Assembly: GCF_036850765.1 (NCBI RefSeq) | Contig: NC_089493.1 | Location: 9,239,632-9,303,631 of the forward strand | Source: Saccopteryx bilineata | Taxonomy: Eukaryota > Chordata > Mammalia > Chiroptera > Emballonuridae | Direction of reading: 5' to 3' | Length of the DNA stretch: 64,000 nt | In this document: positions 21,780 through 33,081 of the stretch, one piece after another | Position numbering within the stretch: the stretch's first letter is position 1 | Layout of the letters: each line of letters begins with the position of its first letter | Notes under the pieces: generated by a model | Databases searched by the model: none | The model's input: the letters and a program-made list of their open reading frames with translations, nothing else | Told to the model about the DNA's origin: nothing | Made by a program: the position numbers and the translations under genes

Positions 21780-22110
21780 TACTGACTAAGAACTTAGCTA
21801 GGTGAAATTATTATTTTTCATGTGATTTACTGTATATATGAATCATATAGCAGATTTTTATGACTATGGATACATAATTTTTCTTAATGCTTGTCAGACA
21901 AGGAATTTAGATTAGTTGCTATTTTTAACAGTTTCAGTAATTCTTGATAATCAATTTGTTTCAGAAAGAAATCAGCATTCTTGCAGTTCAACGATCTAAA
22001 AATATGCTCTAGGGTAAAAAAATTATTTCATAGCCTTATGCAGAATGCATGTCTTTTTGCTGAATAATGTGCTTGCTTTCTGCAGCGTCATGTGCATTTG
22101 CCACCGGTTT
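21780..22110. promoter_or_regulatory. AT-rich CpG-poor block, candidate conserved element
   Basis: The sequence has no recognised repeat or open frame. It includes ATTATTTTTCATG, TGATAATCAATTTG and other AT-rich factor-like motifs. It lies 100 bp past the RE1 site. Inference from composition only. Confidence 0.25.
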
Positions 22111-23239
22111 GGTTCGCATAGTCAAATAGTTGAAATGTTTTGCTTGCTCTTCTTAACACTTGAAGGATTTCAGTGTCCATTTTTGGCATAGACGAGAATG
22201 GCCTGCAAGGGGTTCTCCTTACAGTGATTGAAAGAGTAATACTTCACATTTGCTAGTTGTAAGAAAAAGTAAGCCAGAGCTGTTTTCCACTGAAAACTAT
22301 CGCCTGACTGAAACATCTCCGAGGCTGTGGTTTTAAGGGACATTGAGAGGGAAAGTGCTTTGTAAACTTCAAAGCACTATACAAATGAGAGTTCCTTGTT
22401 AGAAATAATAATATTGTGGTGGTGGAATTTGTCATTAGGAGCCATAGGGGGAAGAGAGGCCTCTTCTGTTTGACACATACACACAAGGTAGCTGCAAATA
22501 AGGTTAACAAATCGGACTTTCATCCAAGGAGCTGGGAAAACACTGCTGTCAATCTTGCTCTGGGAGGCTCACGTTCAAGTTAGCAGTCCATCCCCCCTAG
22601 CAGATGTCGAACTCCTTGAAGCCAAGAACTGTGCTATTCATCTTTCTGTCAGCCCCTTCCCTATGCCAAGTGCCAGACTTTCAAAACATGTGTCTTGCTT
22701 TGAAATGAATGCCTTTTCACGTCAAGTTGCCCAGACTAAGCAGCGATGTGTGTTGTGTAAGGACTGAATTTGCTTTCACCACCGGATTACATCTTGTGGC
22801 CTCCCTTCCCTTTTCTCTGGCTTTTCGGTAGACTATGAGAAGTTGTGAAACTCCAGAAGGATGCTCATTAGAAGCTCGGGTAACTCACAGTTCTTTAAGA
22901 TGGCAGCAGGATAATGAGACATCATAGTAAAAAAATTTGCAAATGGGTAGTTATTTTGCTATGCCATGTGGGATTAAATTAAATGCTGTTAATGGGACCA
23001 CCTCTTCTAAAAGCAGAGAGCCACTGCCATAGCTGTTTTGATTGTGCCGCAATAAACTGAAATTGTTCACCCATATTGCCATTACCTGATAAGACAGGTT
23101 CAACTTCTCTGTTTTGAAGAGGGGAACAGCTCTGCACACACTTGTTCCGAGTCTTTATTCTTTCTCTTTCTCATCTTGTTGTCCGCACTGAAAAACAAAA
23201 CCCCGAGAAGACCGTGAGACTGATCGGCTGGGTCCTTTA

Positions 23240-23520
23240 CTGGCAGGGTGACCTTGGGCAAGAGCTTTAGCTAAGCTCTGGTTCTTTCATTGTGAAGTGG
23301 GAATCAGAGGTAAACTTCCACCTGTGGTGTTGAGGGGAGACTAGCTGTCCTGCAGCCCGGGCTAGCCCCTGGGAGAGCTGGGCAAGTCTCTTTCTCTTTC
23401 TGAGCCTTGGTTTCCTCACCTGCAAAATGGGGACAATAATTGCCCCTCGCAGCACATGAGATAATACTTATAAAAGTCTCGTACGTAAACCACAAAACTC
23501 TGCAAAAGTATCAGTAATTA
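23240..23520 (+). repeat. MIR fragments, two in a row
   Basis: The first reads 'AGGGTGACCTTGGGCAAGAG' then 'GGTTCTTTCATTGTGAAGTG' (23245-23310). The second reads 'CTGGGCAAGTCTCTTTC', 'TGAGCCTTGGTTTCCTCACC' and 'TGCAAAATGGGGACAATAAT' (23370-23520). Both are forward MIR cores. Confidence 0.75.
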
Positions 23521-24439
23521 TTTTATTGTTAGTTAAGAACAAATCTAAAAACACTTAGAAAATTTAAATCCTACACTCAAAAGGGAATATGTTCAAGTTC
23601 ATCCTTTCTTTTTAAAAGCATGTAACCATGGAATACCAGTGCAGAGGCTGAGAGAGGTCTATGTTCAGATAATTGGGAAGGGCGGTAATTGAATGTCATC
23701 GTGAATGAAACCGGTAATTAGGAATGTGCATTCCACTGTCATCTCTTAGAGCTATAGGGTTCCACATCTATTGCCTGGAACTGGGGCTTGGAGAAAATAT
23801 ATTCTGTTTCCCTCACTTGGCAAAGATGGTTTCCTGGGTCCCGTTCTTCCAGAGGGGAAAAAAAAAAGTGAGGAGAGGTTGTGTTTGGCATGCACAGGTG
23901 AACACATTCAGGTTTGGCTACTTTGGGATGACTCCTACTTTCGTGGTATGCTCTGTGGTAACTCTAGACCCCTGGGGAAAAAAAATCCAGAACTACTGAA
24001 GTCTCCCGATTCTTTTCTGTACTGGGAAATGTGAGAAAGAACAGAGAACTGAAACCCTAAACACCGGGATCTGGCCACCGCTCTCCCCCGAATTCTCAAA
24101 ATGGCCATGGTCATACAACATCATGCTTTTTCAATCATGTATTTGATCAGACAGTCAGTCAATTTATTCTACTGTTAAAGTTGAGGGCCTCATGCTAGGA
24201 ACGAGGGGATATATTCACCTATAAATCATGCTCTCTGTCCTTGGTTGGGACAGGCTCGTGGCAGAACAGACACACAGAAAGTACAGATGCACTACAGTGC
24301 CTGTGCTCACAGAAGGCTTGCTGAAATTGCACCTGACCTGGACGGGGTGAGGCCCAGGGAAGTCTTTACAAACGTGGTGAGGTTGAACCCTGATAATAGA
24401 GTCCAGAGGTAGAAAACAGAATCCAATCATTTATCCATT

Positions 24440-24880
24440 GATTCATCATCTGTTCATTTCGAGAAGACATGGTTTCTATCCCCAAGGAGCCCCGACAAGC
24501 TTGAGAAAGGGCTCCAGAGAACAGCGGGTGGCGTGGTCTGGCTGGAGCGGGGGCCGCTGTAAAGAAGCAGTCAGAAAGGAGACTGGAGATGTGGGCAGGG
24601 CCTATGCACCATGAGCGACCTTAGAAAGCACCATAGGTTGGTCATGTATCTGGATGACGAGGGGGAAGGTTCGTGGGAAGGGGGGAACAGAGCATGGTAT
24701 CACCCCATTTGAATTTTTAGAAGATCTGTCTGGTTAAGAAATGAAGAATGAATGGGAATGAGGAAGAAGGGGCCAGAACCAAGGAGACAGATTAAGAGGC
24801 TGTTGCTGACATCTGAGGAGCTGTTGTGGTGGCCTGGACAAGTGCAAAGGCAGAAGAGATAGAACCCTACTGAGCAGGAA
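24440..24880. repeat. Old interspersed repeat, family not named
   Basis: The pattern (AGACATGGTTTCTATCCCCA, GGCTGGAGCGGGGGCC, GAATGAATGGGAATGAGG, AAGAGGCTGTTGCTGACATC, GGTGGCCTGGACAAGTGC) is one I know as a common ancient mammalian repeat. Similar text occurs at 11290-11660 and 56040-56560. I cannot give it a confident name. Confidence 0.45.
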
Positions 24881-25659
24881 TCCCCAAACTGTGCTTTATA
24901 TGCTCTTATATGCCCATGTTGGCAAAGAAAAAGGGGGGCTTGTCCCTGGTCATGACCCTGCTCAGAATTGTCCTGCTCAACCCATGATGCCCAGTCTCAG
25001 GACAACTGGACCCCACATGAAGCCCACTGCTGGCCAGAGAAGCCAGTCCCTCCGTGCTGGGCCTGTTTCTTCATAGTCACGCCAGGCTTCTGAGCCAAGC
25101 TTCCTCTGGCCTGGGCTCTGTGACTGACTGTGTCTACATGCTGAGTGCTGACAACTGATGCTCACTGCATCCGATTTTACAAGGACATTTAGGGTCTCAT
25201 TACTTGGGCAGTGTTAATAGCCTGGCTTCTGGGCAGAGGGGGCTAGATGGCAGAGCGTGGTGAGCACTGGGGTCATCTGGGAAGCCATCTGCAGAGGCGG
25301 TGGGCACATGGGATTCAGAAATGGGGAGGGGTCTAGCTAGGAGGAAGAAGCTACCACCTGGGTACAGAGCAAGGCTGCACATGGTGGCCGATGGCTGTCT
25401 TGATTAGTCAGGTTGGCTGGCAAACATGGTGACTAGTGTCCTTGAGTGTAACCAGTAAGCTGGCGACCTCCCTTGCTAAGGCATCTTCTCTGACAGGAGA
25501 GGAAGGAGAAGTTAGAAAGCAAGAGGCCGTGGAGCAGGCACCAGATGAGTCTGACCATGGAGGTCTTGAGTGCCGAACAGAAGGCATGGGCACGGGGTCT
25601 GCAGCCGACCTTCTCCCTGCTCCCCGAAACCGTGATGCTGACGGTACGCTTCAGTGCTT

Positions 25660-25890
25660 GAGCGTGCTGGGCTGTCTCTCCGTTCCCAGGTCTAGCCCCA
25701 ACATGGGGCAAGTTTCTCCACCTCGCTCTGCCGCGGCTTACCCACCAGTAACACGGGGTCAGTAATAATAGTGCCGGCACGCTGTGCTCTGCTGAGGTGG
25801 GGAAAGGAGATATGAGGTGGGGAAAGGAGATACGGTGTGCAAGCCCCTCAGCCGGCACTTGGTATGCAGCGCGTGCTCCGTGCAGGTCGG
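25660..25890 (+). repeat. MIR fragment with a 20-bp tandem duplication
   Basis: 'GCAAGTTTCTCCACCTCGCT' and 'CCACCAGTAACACGGGGTCA' are the forward MIR core. At 25793-25832 a 20-bp unit TGAGGTGGGGAAAGGAGATA occurs twice without mismatch. Confidence 0.55.
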
Positions 25891-26214
25891 CCGCGTCTCA
25901 GAGAGGTCCCCCGGGTCCCCGGCTTCCCGGCCTGTCTGGCGTGTGGCATGCTGAACGTCTGCACATGGTTCTTTCATCCTCACCACTGCTGGTCCCCTCA
26001 GAATCCTGAGCCACCCCTCAACCAGCCACGTGATTCTTTTCTTCTACAAGACTCCTGTCAAGTTTCATGCATTTTGCATGACCCCCTCCTTTAGAAAGTG
26101 GGTGTTCAAAAAATAAACACAATTTAGAATGACATACTTTCCCCTGGCTGGCTACAATTCCACAAGCTGCGTGCGTGCGGCTGAAAGGGAAATCAGTTAG
26201 GGGTTCTCCTTGGG

Positions 26215-26245
26215 CTATAAATAGAGTGTGTGTGCACTGATGCGC

Positions 26246-26281
<36 letters not shown>

Positions 26282-26374
26282 TATGATAGACTCACATTCT
26301 CTAATCATAAAGATCCAAGGCTTCTATTTATAGCCACAGTGTTGCTCACTACTACTGAGGGACTTTAAAAATAG
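26215..26374. promoter_or_regulatory. Cluster of three perfect MEF2 motifs
   Basis: CTATAAATAG (26215-26224), CTATTTATAG (26324-26333) and TTAAAAATAG (26365-26374) all fit YTAWWWWTAR exactly. The motif is expected about once per 16 kb in random sequence of equal base composition. Three in 160 bp is unusual, and none lies in a recognised repeat. A TG microsatellite (26246-26279) separates the first from the others. MEF2 acts in muscle, heart and neurons. The first could also serve as a TATA-like element. Confidence 0.5.
26246..26279. repeat. (TG)n microsatellite
   Basis: About fifteen GT units preceded by CGCGTGCG. The complement forms a Thr-His stretch in a minus-strand frame, which is not a gene. 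Confidence 0.95.
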
Positions 26375-26799
26375 GCTTCAGGAAATAGCGTGTGATTGGC
26401 CAGCTCCCTCAGGATGGAGGCAGCAGAAGGAGCTTGGAGATTTGGGACCAGGACTTGGGGTCTCCGCATTAACCCCATGCTGTCTCCCAGCCGTCCTTGG
26501 TCCCAAGATCCCTCAGGCCTTGTAACTTCAACATGCATTACATCTGCTCCGGTGAAGAGATTTAGTCATCCCTTCATGGAGAACTGGCTCTGAGTCAGCC
26601 ATGACAGTGCGCTCTCGGAAAATAAACAGAATGCTGCCACCATTACAGCCTCGTGGGGGGCACTGCCCTGCAAATCCGTGCAGGAGTCCACGGTGAGGCT
26701 GGTAAACACCACAGCATGGCTGTAAATAAAGGCCTGGGAAGCACAGAGAAGGTACATTTAATTCTATCCCGGCCGCCAGGAGAGCCCCATCTGGCACGC

Positions 26800-27270
26800 T
26801 GAATAACTGCCCCCAAAGATGCCGAGCGTGTGTGGACGCTCCCTTCTGTGGCACGGGGCTTTGCAGGTGTGGTTAAGCTAAGGGTCCTGAGATGGGGAGA
26901 TTAATCTGGTCTCTAGGGAAGCAATATAAATACAGGGGTCCTTGTAAGGGAGAGGCAGGAGGTCCAGGTGAGAGAGAGGGAGAGAGAAGAAGGCCATGTG
27001 ACCACAGAAGCAAGGAGAGCCTCCAGGGAGCTGGGCTGCTGGCTTTGAAGACGGAGGAAGGGCTCGGGGCCAGGGAGTGCAGCTCTGAGAGCTGGAGAAG
27101 GCGAGGGAAAGGATTCCTCCTGGCAGCTGCAGGGGGGAGGGTCCTGCCGACTCCTTGGTTTCAGCCCAGTGAAACTGAATTCGGACCTGTGGCCTCCAGA
27201 TCTGTCCTGTCTCAAGCCATCAAGGTGGTGGGGATGTGCTCCAGCGGCCATCAGGAACTGGTATAGCTCC
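26800..27270 (+). mobile_element. MLT1-type MaLR LTR
   Basis: 'GGCACGGGGCTTTGCAGGTG', 'TGGTTAAGCTAAGGGTCC', 'TGAGATGGGGAGATTAATCT', 'GGTCCTTGTAAGGGAGAGGC', 'GGCCATGTGACCACAGAAGC', 'GAGCTGGAGAAGGCGAGG', 'TTTCAGCCCAGTGAAACTGA' and 'GGACCTGTGGCCTCCAGA' appear in the order of an MLT1 LTR. MaLR elements are ancient ERVL-related solo LTRs. The large minus-strand frame here (26913-27722, 269 codons) is antisense to it and not a gene. Confidence 0.75.
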
Positions 27271-27789
27271 CAAGGCCGCACTTCTGCTGGACCCCTGGGT
27301 GGGCATTTGATGCTGGAGGCCTCCCAGTGCCCGTTCTCTCTGGCGGGTACCCGGACCCCGGTTGTCCTCACCAGCGCCCAGTCCGCCCTGCTCTGCTGCA
27401 GCAGTACAGGCCCAGCTCCGGCTCTACAAGGAACCCCGAGCTCCTCGGCACAATTCACGCCCCCCAGCCGTGTAACGGGCTCAGGGTGGAGCGTAGGACA
27501 TGCGTTGATGTTGAAAAAAGTTGCTTTCTGGTCACAGCCCAGCTCTGGGATGAACGAGAAAGCGTGGAGCCCCAGAGAGAGTCTGGGGCCATTTGGGATC
27601 CCCGAGGCAGGACCGTCCTCGAAGGAGGCCAACCCCAAGCAGGTGGAACCCAGAGGCGCTGGAACCTGCAGGATCCGGGCTGTGTGCTCTGAGCTGCTGG
27701 ACTTCTCCGCTGCGCAGACCAACCACGTTTCTGTGACGATTACTTTTACGGCCAGCTTGGCTGGGCAGCAGGGTGCCCAGGTCCTGGGT

Positions 27790-28180
27790 TAAACCTGACC
27801 TCTGGATGGGTCTGTGAGGGTGTGTCCAGAAGAGAACCGGATTTGACTCGGTGAACTGAGCAGGGCAGACGGCCCTCCTCAAGGTGACTGGGTCTCATCC
27901 ACCTGCTGGAAGCCTAAGTAGAACAAAAACGCTGAGTGAGGGCCGTCTGCTCTCTCTGCCTGACTGTCTCTGAGCTGGGACATTAAACTCAGAGATGTCT
28001 TCTCCACCTTCGGTCGTGGACTCAGCCTGGAACTCACACCGCGGCTTTGCTGAGTCTCCAGTGTATCGACAGCAGACCGTGGACTTCTCAGCGTCCAGGA
28101 CCATGTGAGCCAGTTCCTTATAGGACATCTCTGTAAACATACCTCCTATGTGTGCTGTTGCCGTGGGAAACCCAGACGGA
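27790..28180 (+). mobile_element. Old LTR-like repeat (family shared with 53640)
   Basis: 'GGTCTGTGAGGGTGTGTCCA', 'CTGAGCAGGGCAGACGGCCC', 'AAGTAGAACAAAAACGCTGA', 'CTGACTGTCTCTGAGCTGGG', 'GTGGACTTCTCAGCGTCC' and 'CATGTGAGCCAGTTCCTTAT' share order and wording with 53640-53985. It is a widespread mammalian repeat whose name I cannot give with certainty. Confidence 0.6.
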
Positions 28181-28454
28181 TACAGTTGGATTATTAAACA
28201 TCGTCTGAGAGGTGTTTTCTGCTACTGGCCCTTCAAGTATGAAATAAAGAGTAGACAGGTCCTGCGGCGAGCAGAGGAAGGGAGAAGACCGAACAGGAGG
28301 TCACGAGCAGGAACGGTGACAGCAGTCTGTGTTTGGTACGGAGGGAGAACCAGGCCAGAGACTCGAAGGCACGCTGCCCAGGGAGAGCCGACTGTGGGTT
28401 AAAGGACAGTGCTGTGGGTGTAGGGGCCAAAAAGAGGTTGGCTCATGCTGATTC

Positions 28455-28570
28455 TAAACCATTCTCTGAGGCACAGAGAGAGGGAGAGCTTTGTTCAGAG
28501 TCACACTGTGAGCTAGTGGCTGACACGGGACCAGAGGCCCCTCTCTCTAGTCTCCTTGCCTGGGCCACCC
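28455..28570 (-). repeat. MIR fragment, reverse orientation
   Basis: 'TTCTCTGAGGCACAGAGAGA', 'GGGAGAGCTTTGTTCAGAGT' and 'CACACTGTGAGCTAGTGGCT' fit the reverse MIR 3' half. Confidence 0.65.
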
Positions 28571-29232
28571 GGGCTCTGCTCTGTCTCAACTGTCATGTGA
28601 GTGAATGGGCAGCCTCGGGCCAGGCCAGCCCTGCACACACAGGTGCCCGAAACCCCCACCTGGCGGTCTGCACCCTGGGGTTGCAGGTGGTCCAAGCTCA
28701 AAGGGAAAGTTTTTTTTATACTTTTTCTCTCCATGTGGTTCACTAAGGAAACAAAGGTGACTACACAGGACCATAGATGTTTTTCTGGAGCCATGGCAGG
28801 TTGGTGTGTAGCACACAGTAGGAGAGTTTCACTTCACAGGTTTTTTCCTTTATTGAATTCTTGTTGCTGGAAGGGAGAGAGGTTCTTGTGGAGGTCAGCT
28901 CAGGACTCCCAGGTCACCTCTCGCTCTGGCCTGGGTCAGTCACCCAGACTTTCCCAGCTGTAGCGTTCACTAACATGTTCTCAGAGGCTGGTCTTCCTGC
29001 TGACTGCCCGGTCTGACCTCTACTGTCATCACACGTGTGTCTCAGGACGGGATGAAAACTCAGCCGTGTACAGATGTTTCTCCAAAGGAGGCATACAGAG
29101 GGCTCCCAGGCCGATGAGAAGCTGCCCCGCGTCACTGATCCCTAGGGAAATACACACCACACCACAAAGTTTATCACGTCACCGCTGGCATCTCTGGTGG
29201 GGTGATGACGATCAAGAAATAAAACCGTGAGA

Positions 29233-30075
29233 CCGATGTGGAGGAGAGGGGACCCTTCACACTGGGGAGGGGATCATAAAGTGGTGGGCGACGATGACGA
29301 TGGGAAACAGTATGGAGCGACCATGTGATCCAGCCATCGCACTCCTAGGTATATAGACAAGTGGAAATTGGGGTCTTGGAGAGATATCTACACTCTCGTG
29401 TTCACTGCAGTATCGTTCACGACAACCAAGAGATGGAGAGGACCCAAATGTCCACCGATAGATGGATGGGTAAAGAACTGTGCTGTATCCGCACACCACT
29501 CCATATCTGTGGAATGTTGCCCAGCCAAACCTAAGGAAAGAATTCCACCATTTGCCACAACATTCACGGAACTGGAAGACATTACGCTGAGTGGAATCAG
29601 CCAGTCACAGAAAGACAAATCCTTCACGATTCCACTTTAGGAAGTATCTAAAGTAGTCAGTCTTATAGGAGCCAAAGCTGGAATGTTGGCCAGCAGAGGA
29701 TGGCAAGAGGGGGGAGGGGAGTGGATCAGTGGTGTAAAGCTGCAGTCTCCAGGGAGAATGAGGTTTAGGGACCTGCTGGTCAACATCGTGCCTGTAGGTC
29801 ACAGTGTGATTCTGTAAACTTAAGCATTTGTTAAGAGGGTAGATTGTAGTATTCTTAACATGCACGCTCATGAACACCCCCCCACACACACACACACAGA
29901 AAGGGACACAAAGAAACTTGGGAGGTGATGAATACATTTATAACCTTGATTGTGGTGATGGCATCAGGGTGTATGTATGTGTCCAAACTCAGCAAATTGT
30001 ATATATTAAATACATGCAGTGTTGACTTGTATATTATTTACACCTCAATAAAGTTGGAAGAAAATAAATACAAAA
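29233..30075 (+). mobile_element. LINE-1 3' end (ORF2 tail and 3' UTR), decayed
   Basis: The order is GGGAAACAGTATGGAGCGAC, CATGTGATCCAGCCATCGCA, CACTCTCGTGTTCACTGCAG, CAAATGTCCACCGATAGATG, ACGGAACTGGAAGACATTAC, GCTGAGTGGAATCAGCCAGT and CACAGAAAGACAAATCCTTC. A 3' UTR follows, ending near ACACCTCAATAAAGTTGGAA. It is a 5'-truncated old LINE-1. The reading frame is broken by stops and indels, so no reverse transcriptase is encoded. A CA run at 29883-29898 interrupts the 3' UTR and another (30084-30104) follows the end. Confidence 0.92.
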
Positions 30076-30083
30076 TTATGTAT

Positions 30084-30104
30084 ACACACACACACACACA
30101 CACA
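30084..30104. repeat. (AC)n microsatellite
   Basis: About ten AC units just after the LINE-1 3' end, probably grown from its tail. Confidence 0.92.
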
Positions 30105-30299
30105 GGAGCCACTTAAGTTGTGGGTTTCCATTTCTCTTTTCCGATCCCATACACACTTAGTGTTGCTTTTCAAGACACTGGGGTAGTAACCCCCCTTCCA
30201 CCCCCAGCCACAAATATTTGCTTTGCTCTCAATAAAGTTCTCCTGTAGCTCTGAGTTTGGGCTCTTCTGCTTGTATGAACTTTTGCTTTAACATTGCAC

Positions 30300-30670
30300 C
30301 AGAATGTAATCTTTTTGAAGACATCACAAGTGACAATTAAGGATTCGATTTAAGATAAAACGCAACTCTAGGTGGTGCTGCCACGTCAAATAACTCAAAT
30401 TAGGCAACAACACCTGACAGGCAGAGGCAACATGTTCACAGGAGGCAAGTTCTTTTCAAAATCATTTGTGAGCATCCACCTGATTGCAGGCCCATCAGCA
30501 TTTGAGAAGACATGATCCTATAATTGAGGAAATGCAATGGAATAGCTGTCATATGGAATTTACTCGAGGTAACTTTTTAGGCGCCCTCTACGTTAAATAA
30601 ATTTTATACTATGGGTGCAGCTAAAATCAATGGTTTTCTTGCTGCCTCTTTCCAACATTCAGAGGCGAAG
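30300..30670. promoter_or_regulatory. Candidate conserved non-coding element
   Basis: It is 370 bp of low-CpG, non-repeat sequence between a LINE-1 end and a SINE. Motif-rich pieces include GTGACAATTAAGG, ACACCTGACAGGC (TALE-type TGACAG), CACCTGATTGCAGG and GCTGTCATATGG. No frame is open. It looks like a developmental enhancer in style, but that cannot be shown from one sequence. Confidence 0.3.
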
Positions 30671-30842
30671 GAGCCCTTCAGCTGTCATTAGAATCACGTT
30701 AGTCTGGCTCGACTTCCAGTTCCATCGGGCGGAGCTGGGGCAGGCTCTGTGGTTGCTGCTGTCCCTGCACTGAGTCAGACACATCATTGGGGATCAATCA
30801 TATCTGACCTGTCCAGACTATTGTCATCAGGAGTCTACTGTC

Positions 30843-31230
30843 CTGTAGTTTCTTTTTCTTTTTCTTTTTTTCTTTTTTTTTCTGAAGTGAGAAGTGGGGA
30901 AGCAGACAGACTCCCACACACACCCAACTGGGATCCACCCGGCATGCCCACTAGGGGGCGATGCTCTGCCCATCTGGGCCATTGCTCCATTGCAACCAGA
31001 GCCATTCTAGCACCTGAGGCAGAGGCCATGCAACCATCCTCAACACCCAGAACAACTTTGCTCCAGTGGAGCCTTGGCTGCAGGAGGGGAAGAGAGATAG
31101 AGAGGAAGGAGAGGAAGGAAGGATGGAGAAGCAGATGGGTGCCTTTCCAATGTGCCCTGGCCGGGAATTGAACCCAGGACTTCTACACGCCAGGCTGACA
31201 CTCTAGCACTGAGCCAAACAGCCAGGGCCT
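30843..31230 (-). mobile_element. tRNA-derived SINE, reverse, perfect TSD
   Basis: Reverse copy of the CCTGGCCGG-headed SINE. The 14-bp duplication AGGAGTCTACTGTC flanks it (30829-30842 and 31231-31244). The T-rich tail is at its left. The head is GAGCCAAACAGCCAGGGCC. The body includes a CCACTAGGGGGCGAT segment (30948-30962) that fits the CTCF core. The 140-codon frame here is a chance reading. Confidence 0.96.
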
Positions 31231-31300
31231 AGGAGTCTACTGTCAACAACAGTCAGAAGAGCATTTGAGCGTGGCCATTCTTGAAAGATGGGTGAGGTGG

Positions 31301-31642
31301 TGTATCGGTCCCTTCAGGCCGCTGTAACAGAACCCGCAGACTGAGGGGCTCGAAGACAACAGGAATTTATTTCCCACAGTTCTGGGGCTGGAAGTCTGAG
31401 ATTAGGGTGCCAGCTAGTTGGATTCTGGGGGGGACTGTTTTCTGGATGACAGCCGACTTCTCACGGGAGATAGAAGGGAAGAGAGCTCTCTGGCCTTTTC
31501 TTAGAAGGGCACTAATTTTATTCATGAGGGCTCCACCTTCATGACCTAATCACCCCCAACAGGTCCACCTCCTAACACCATCATATTGAGATTAGGGTTT
31601 CAACGCACGCGTTTGGGAGGGACACAGACATCAGTGCATTGC
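31301..31642 (-). mobile_element. MST/MLT1-type MaLR LTR, reverse
   Basis: 'TGTATCGGTCCCTTCAGGCC', 'AGGAATTTATTTCCCACAGT', 'TCTGGGGCTGGAAGTCTGAG', 'GGGCACTAATTTTATTCATG', 'AGGGCTCCACCTTCATGACC', 'TAATCACCCCCAACAGGTCC' and 'AGATTAGGGTTTCAACGCAC' are the complement of a MaLR LTR of MST kind. No internal retroviral sequence is attached, so it is a solo LTR. Confidence 0.8.
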
Positions 31643-32261
31643 GATCAGGGAAGGAGAGTGGTCAGTAGTGAAGGAATTCACTGGGGGCAGTGGAGTTCTA
31701 GCTGGATGATCAGCAAGAAGGCAGGACGAAGATGAGGACGTGCCCGGGAAGGCTGAGCAACGAGGAGGGTCCTGCAGGGACAGGAGCAGGACGGGCAGGA
31801 CTGGCAGGACTCGGGAGGGCGAGGTCTTCACCACCCTGCTGTGGAAATACAGCTTCTCCCAACCTCATTTGACGTAAGTGAGAGAGTTACGAGGTATTTG
31901 ACCTTTATCTCATGCCATTTGAAAATGCTTTTCAGCAATCAGGTCAACATGAGCACTTGAGCCAAAATGATGAACCCTTTTATGTTTCAGACTAGCCGGC
32001 GAGGGCATGACGTCTGACTTTAAGTACAAATATGACATTTGTGGCTAAACACACTCCCAGACTGCCCTTTGCAGCACTCCTGTCTCACTGTGACACTGCA
32101 CAGCCTCTCCTCGCCGCTTTTGGGAGCCTCTCCCCTTCCGGTTAGGACCGTTCTGAAACATGTTGTGTTATAATAAATGCTATATAATGGAAGGATAAAA
32201 CGGCTGGGCTGTTTGGCAGAATAGAACTCATCTGTTATAATAAAACTCCATTTTGTGTTCC

Positions 32262-32504
32262 ACCTGCGGTGTGTGTGACATCATACCGAGGCTCACGGAC
32301 GTAGAAAAGAATGCAGTGGTTATCAGGGGCAGGAGGATGTGGGGAAGGGTGTGAAGAGGGACAAATATAAGGTGACAGAAAATGATTTGACTTTGGGTGA
32401 TGGGTATACAACATAATCAACTGTTCAAAGGCCATAGAAATCTTTGCCTGAAATCTATGTACTCTTGTGGATCAACGTCACCCTGTTAAATGTAATTTTC
32501 TAAA
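32262..32504 (+). mobile_element. LINE 3' end, probably LINE-1
   Basis: 'GAATGCAGTGGTTATCAGGG', 'GAGGGACAAATATAAGGTGA', 'TTTGGGTGATGGGTATACAA' and 'GATCAACGTCACCCTGTTAA', then an A-rich end, resemble 3' UTRs of bat LINE-1 copies. It is followed by a tetranucleotide tail. Confidence 0.65.
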
Positions 32505-32548
32505 TAAATGAATGAATGAATGAATGAATGAATGAATGAATGAATGAA
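32505..32548. repeat. (AATG)n microsatellite
   Basis: Eleven AATG units, directly at the LINE 3' end. Confidence 0.96.
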
Positions 32549-32570
32549 ACTTCTCCCAATTCTTTCGATT

Positions 32571-32945
32571 AAGAATGGTGTTGTGAGTTACGTCCTCCAA
32601 AAGATATGTGCATGTCCTCATTTCCGGTACCTGGGAATGGGACCTTATTTGGAAATAGGGTCTTTGTAGTTGCAATTCATGGACTGGAACAGGGTGGAGG
32701 GCTTTAAGCAGAGGGGAATCTGGACACGAGACCTAGACCCCGGGGAGGCAGCACGTGCCGGCAGCGATGGGGACACCGAGGGTCGCAAGCAGTGCCAGCA
32801 GGCTGAGGAGGCACGGAGCCTCCAGAAGGAGCCAGCTCTGCCGACACCGATTTGAGACTGTCCTCCTGCACCGAGAGAGGACGTTTCCGTTGTTTTAAGC
32901 CACCCAGTTTGTGGTCATGTGTCATGGCAGCCCCAGGAAACTACC
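32571..32945 (+). mobile_element. MLT1-type MaLR LTR
   Basis: 'GACCTTATTTGGAAATAGGG', 'TCTTTGTAGTTGCAATTCAT', 'GGCAGCGATGGGGACACCGA', 'CACGGAGCCTCCAGAAGGAG', 'CGTTGTTTTAAGCCACCCAG', 'TTTGTGGTCATGTGTCATGG' and 'CAGCCCCAGGAAACTA' follow the MLT1 order to its 3' terminus. Confidence 0.75.
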
Positions 32946-33081
32946 GGAGACGAGGACGCTCAGGAAGGGTAGCCGGCCTGACATCTGGAGCCGGTTTGTC
33001 ACGACGCCCGTCCTCGCCCCGCACCGTGATGCCTTGGTCCAGCCTCCGTGTGAGCACGTGCTCACCTCTCCTTCCATGCTG
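32934..33081 (+). repeat. 145-bp duplicated segment, copy A
   Basis: From AAACTACCGGAGACG to CTCCTTCCATGCTGC it matches 34087-34231 at about 85-90 percent by eye, with a few short indels. Copy A begins in the last bases of the MLT1-type LTR. Confidence 0.9.

Noticed and set aside
26913..27722. 269-codon minus-strand frame
   Set aside because: It runs antisense through an MLT1-type LTR and GC-rich flank. It overlaps a 207-codon plus-strand frame and shows no domain.
29233..29650. Possible reverse transcriptase gene
   Set aside because: It is a 5'-truncated LINE-1 3' end with stops and indels, so nothing functional is encoded.
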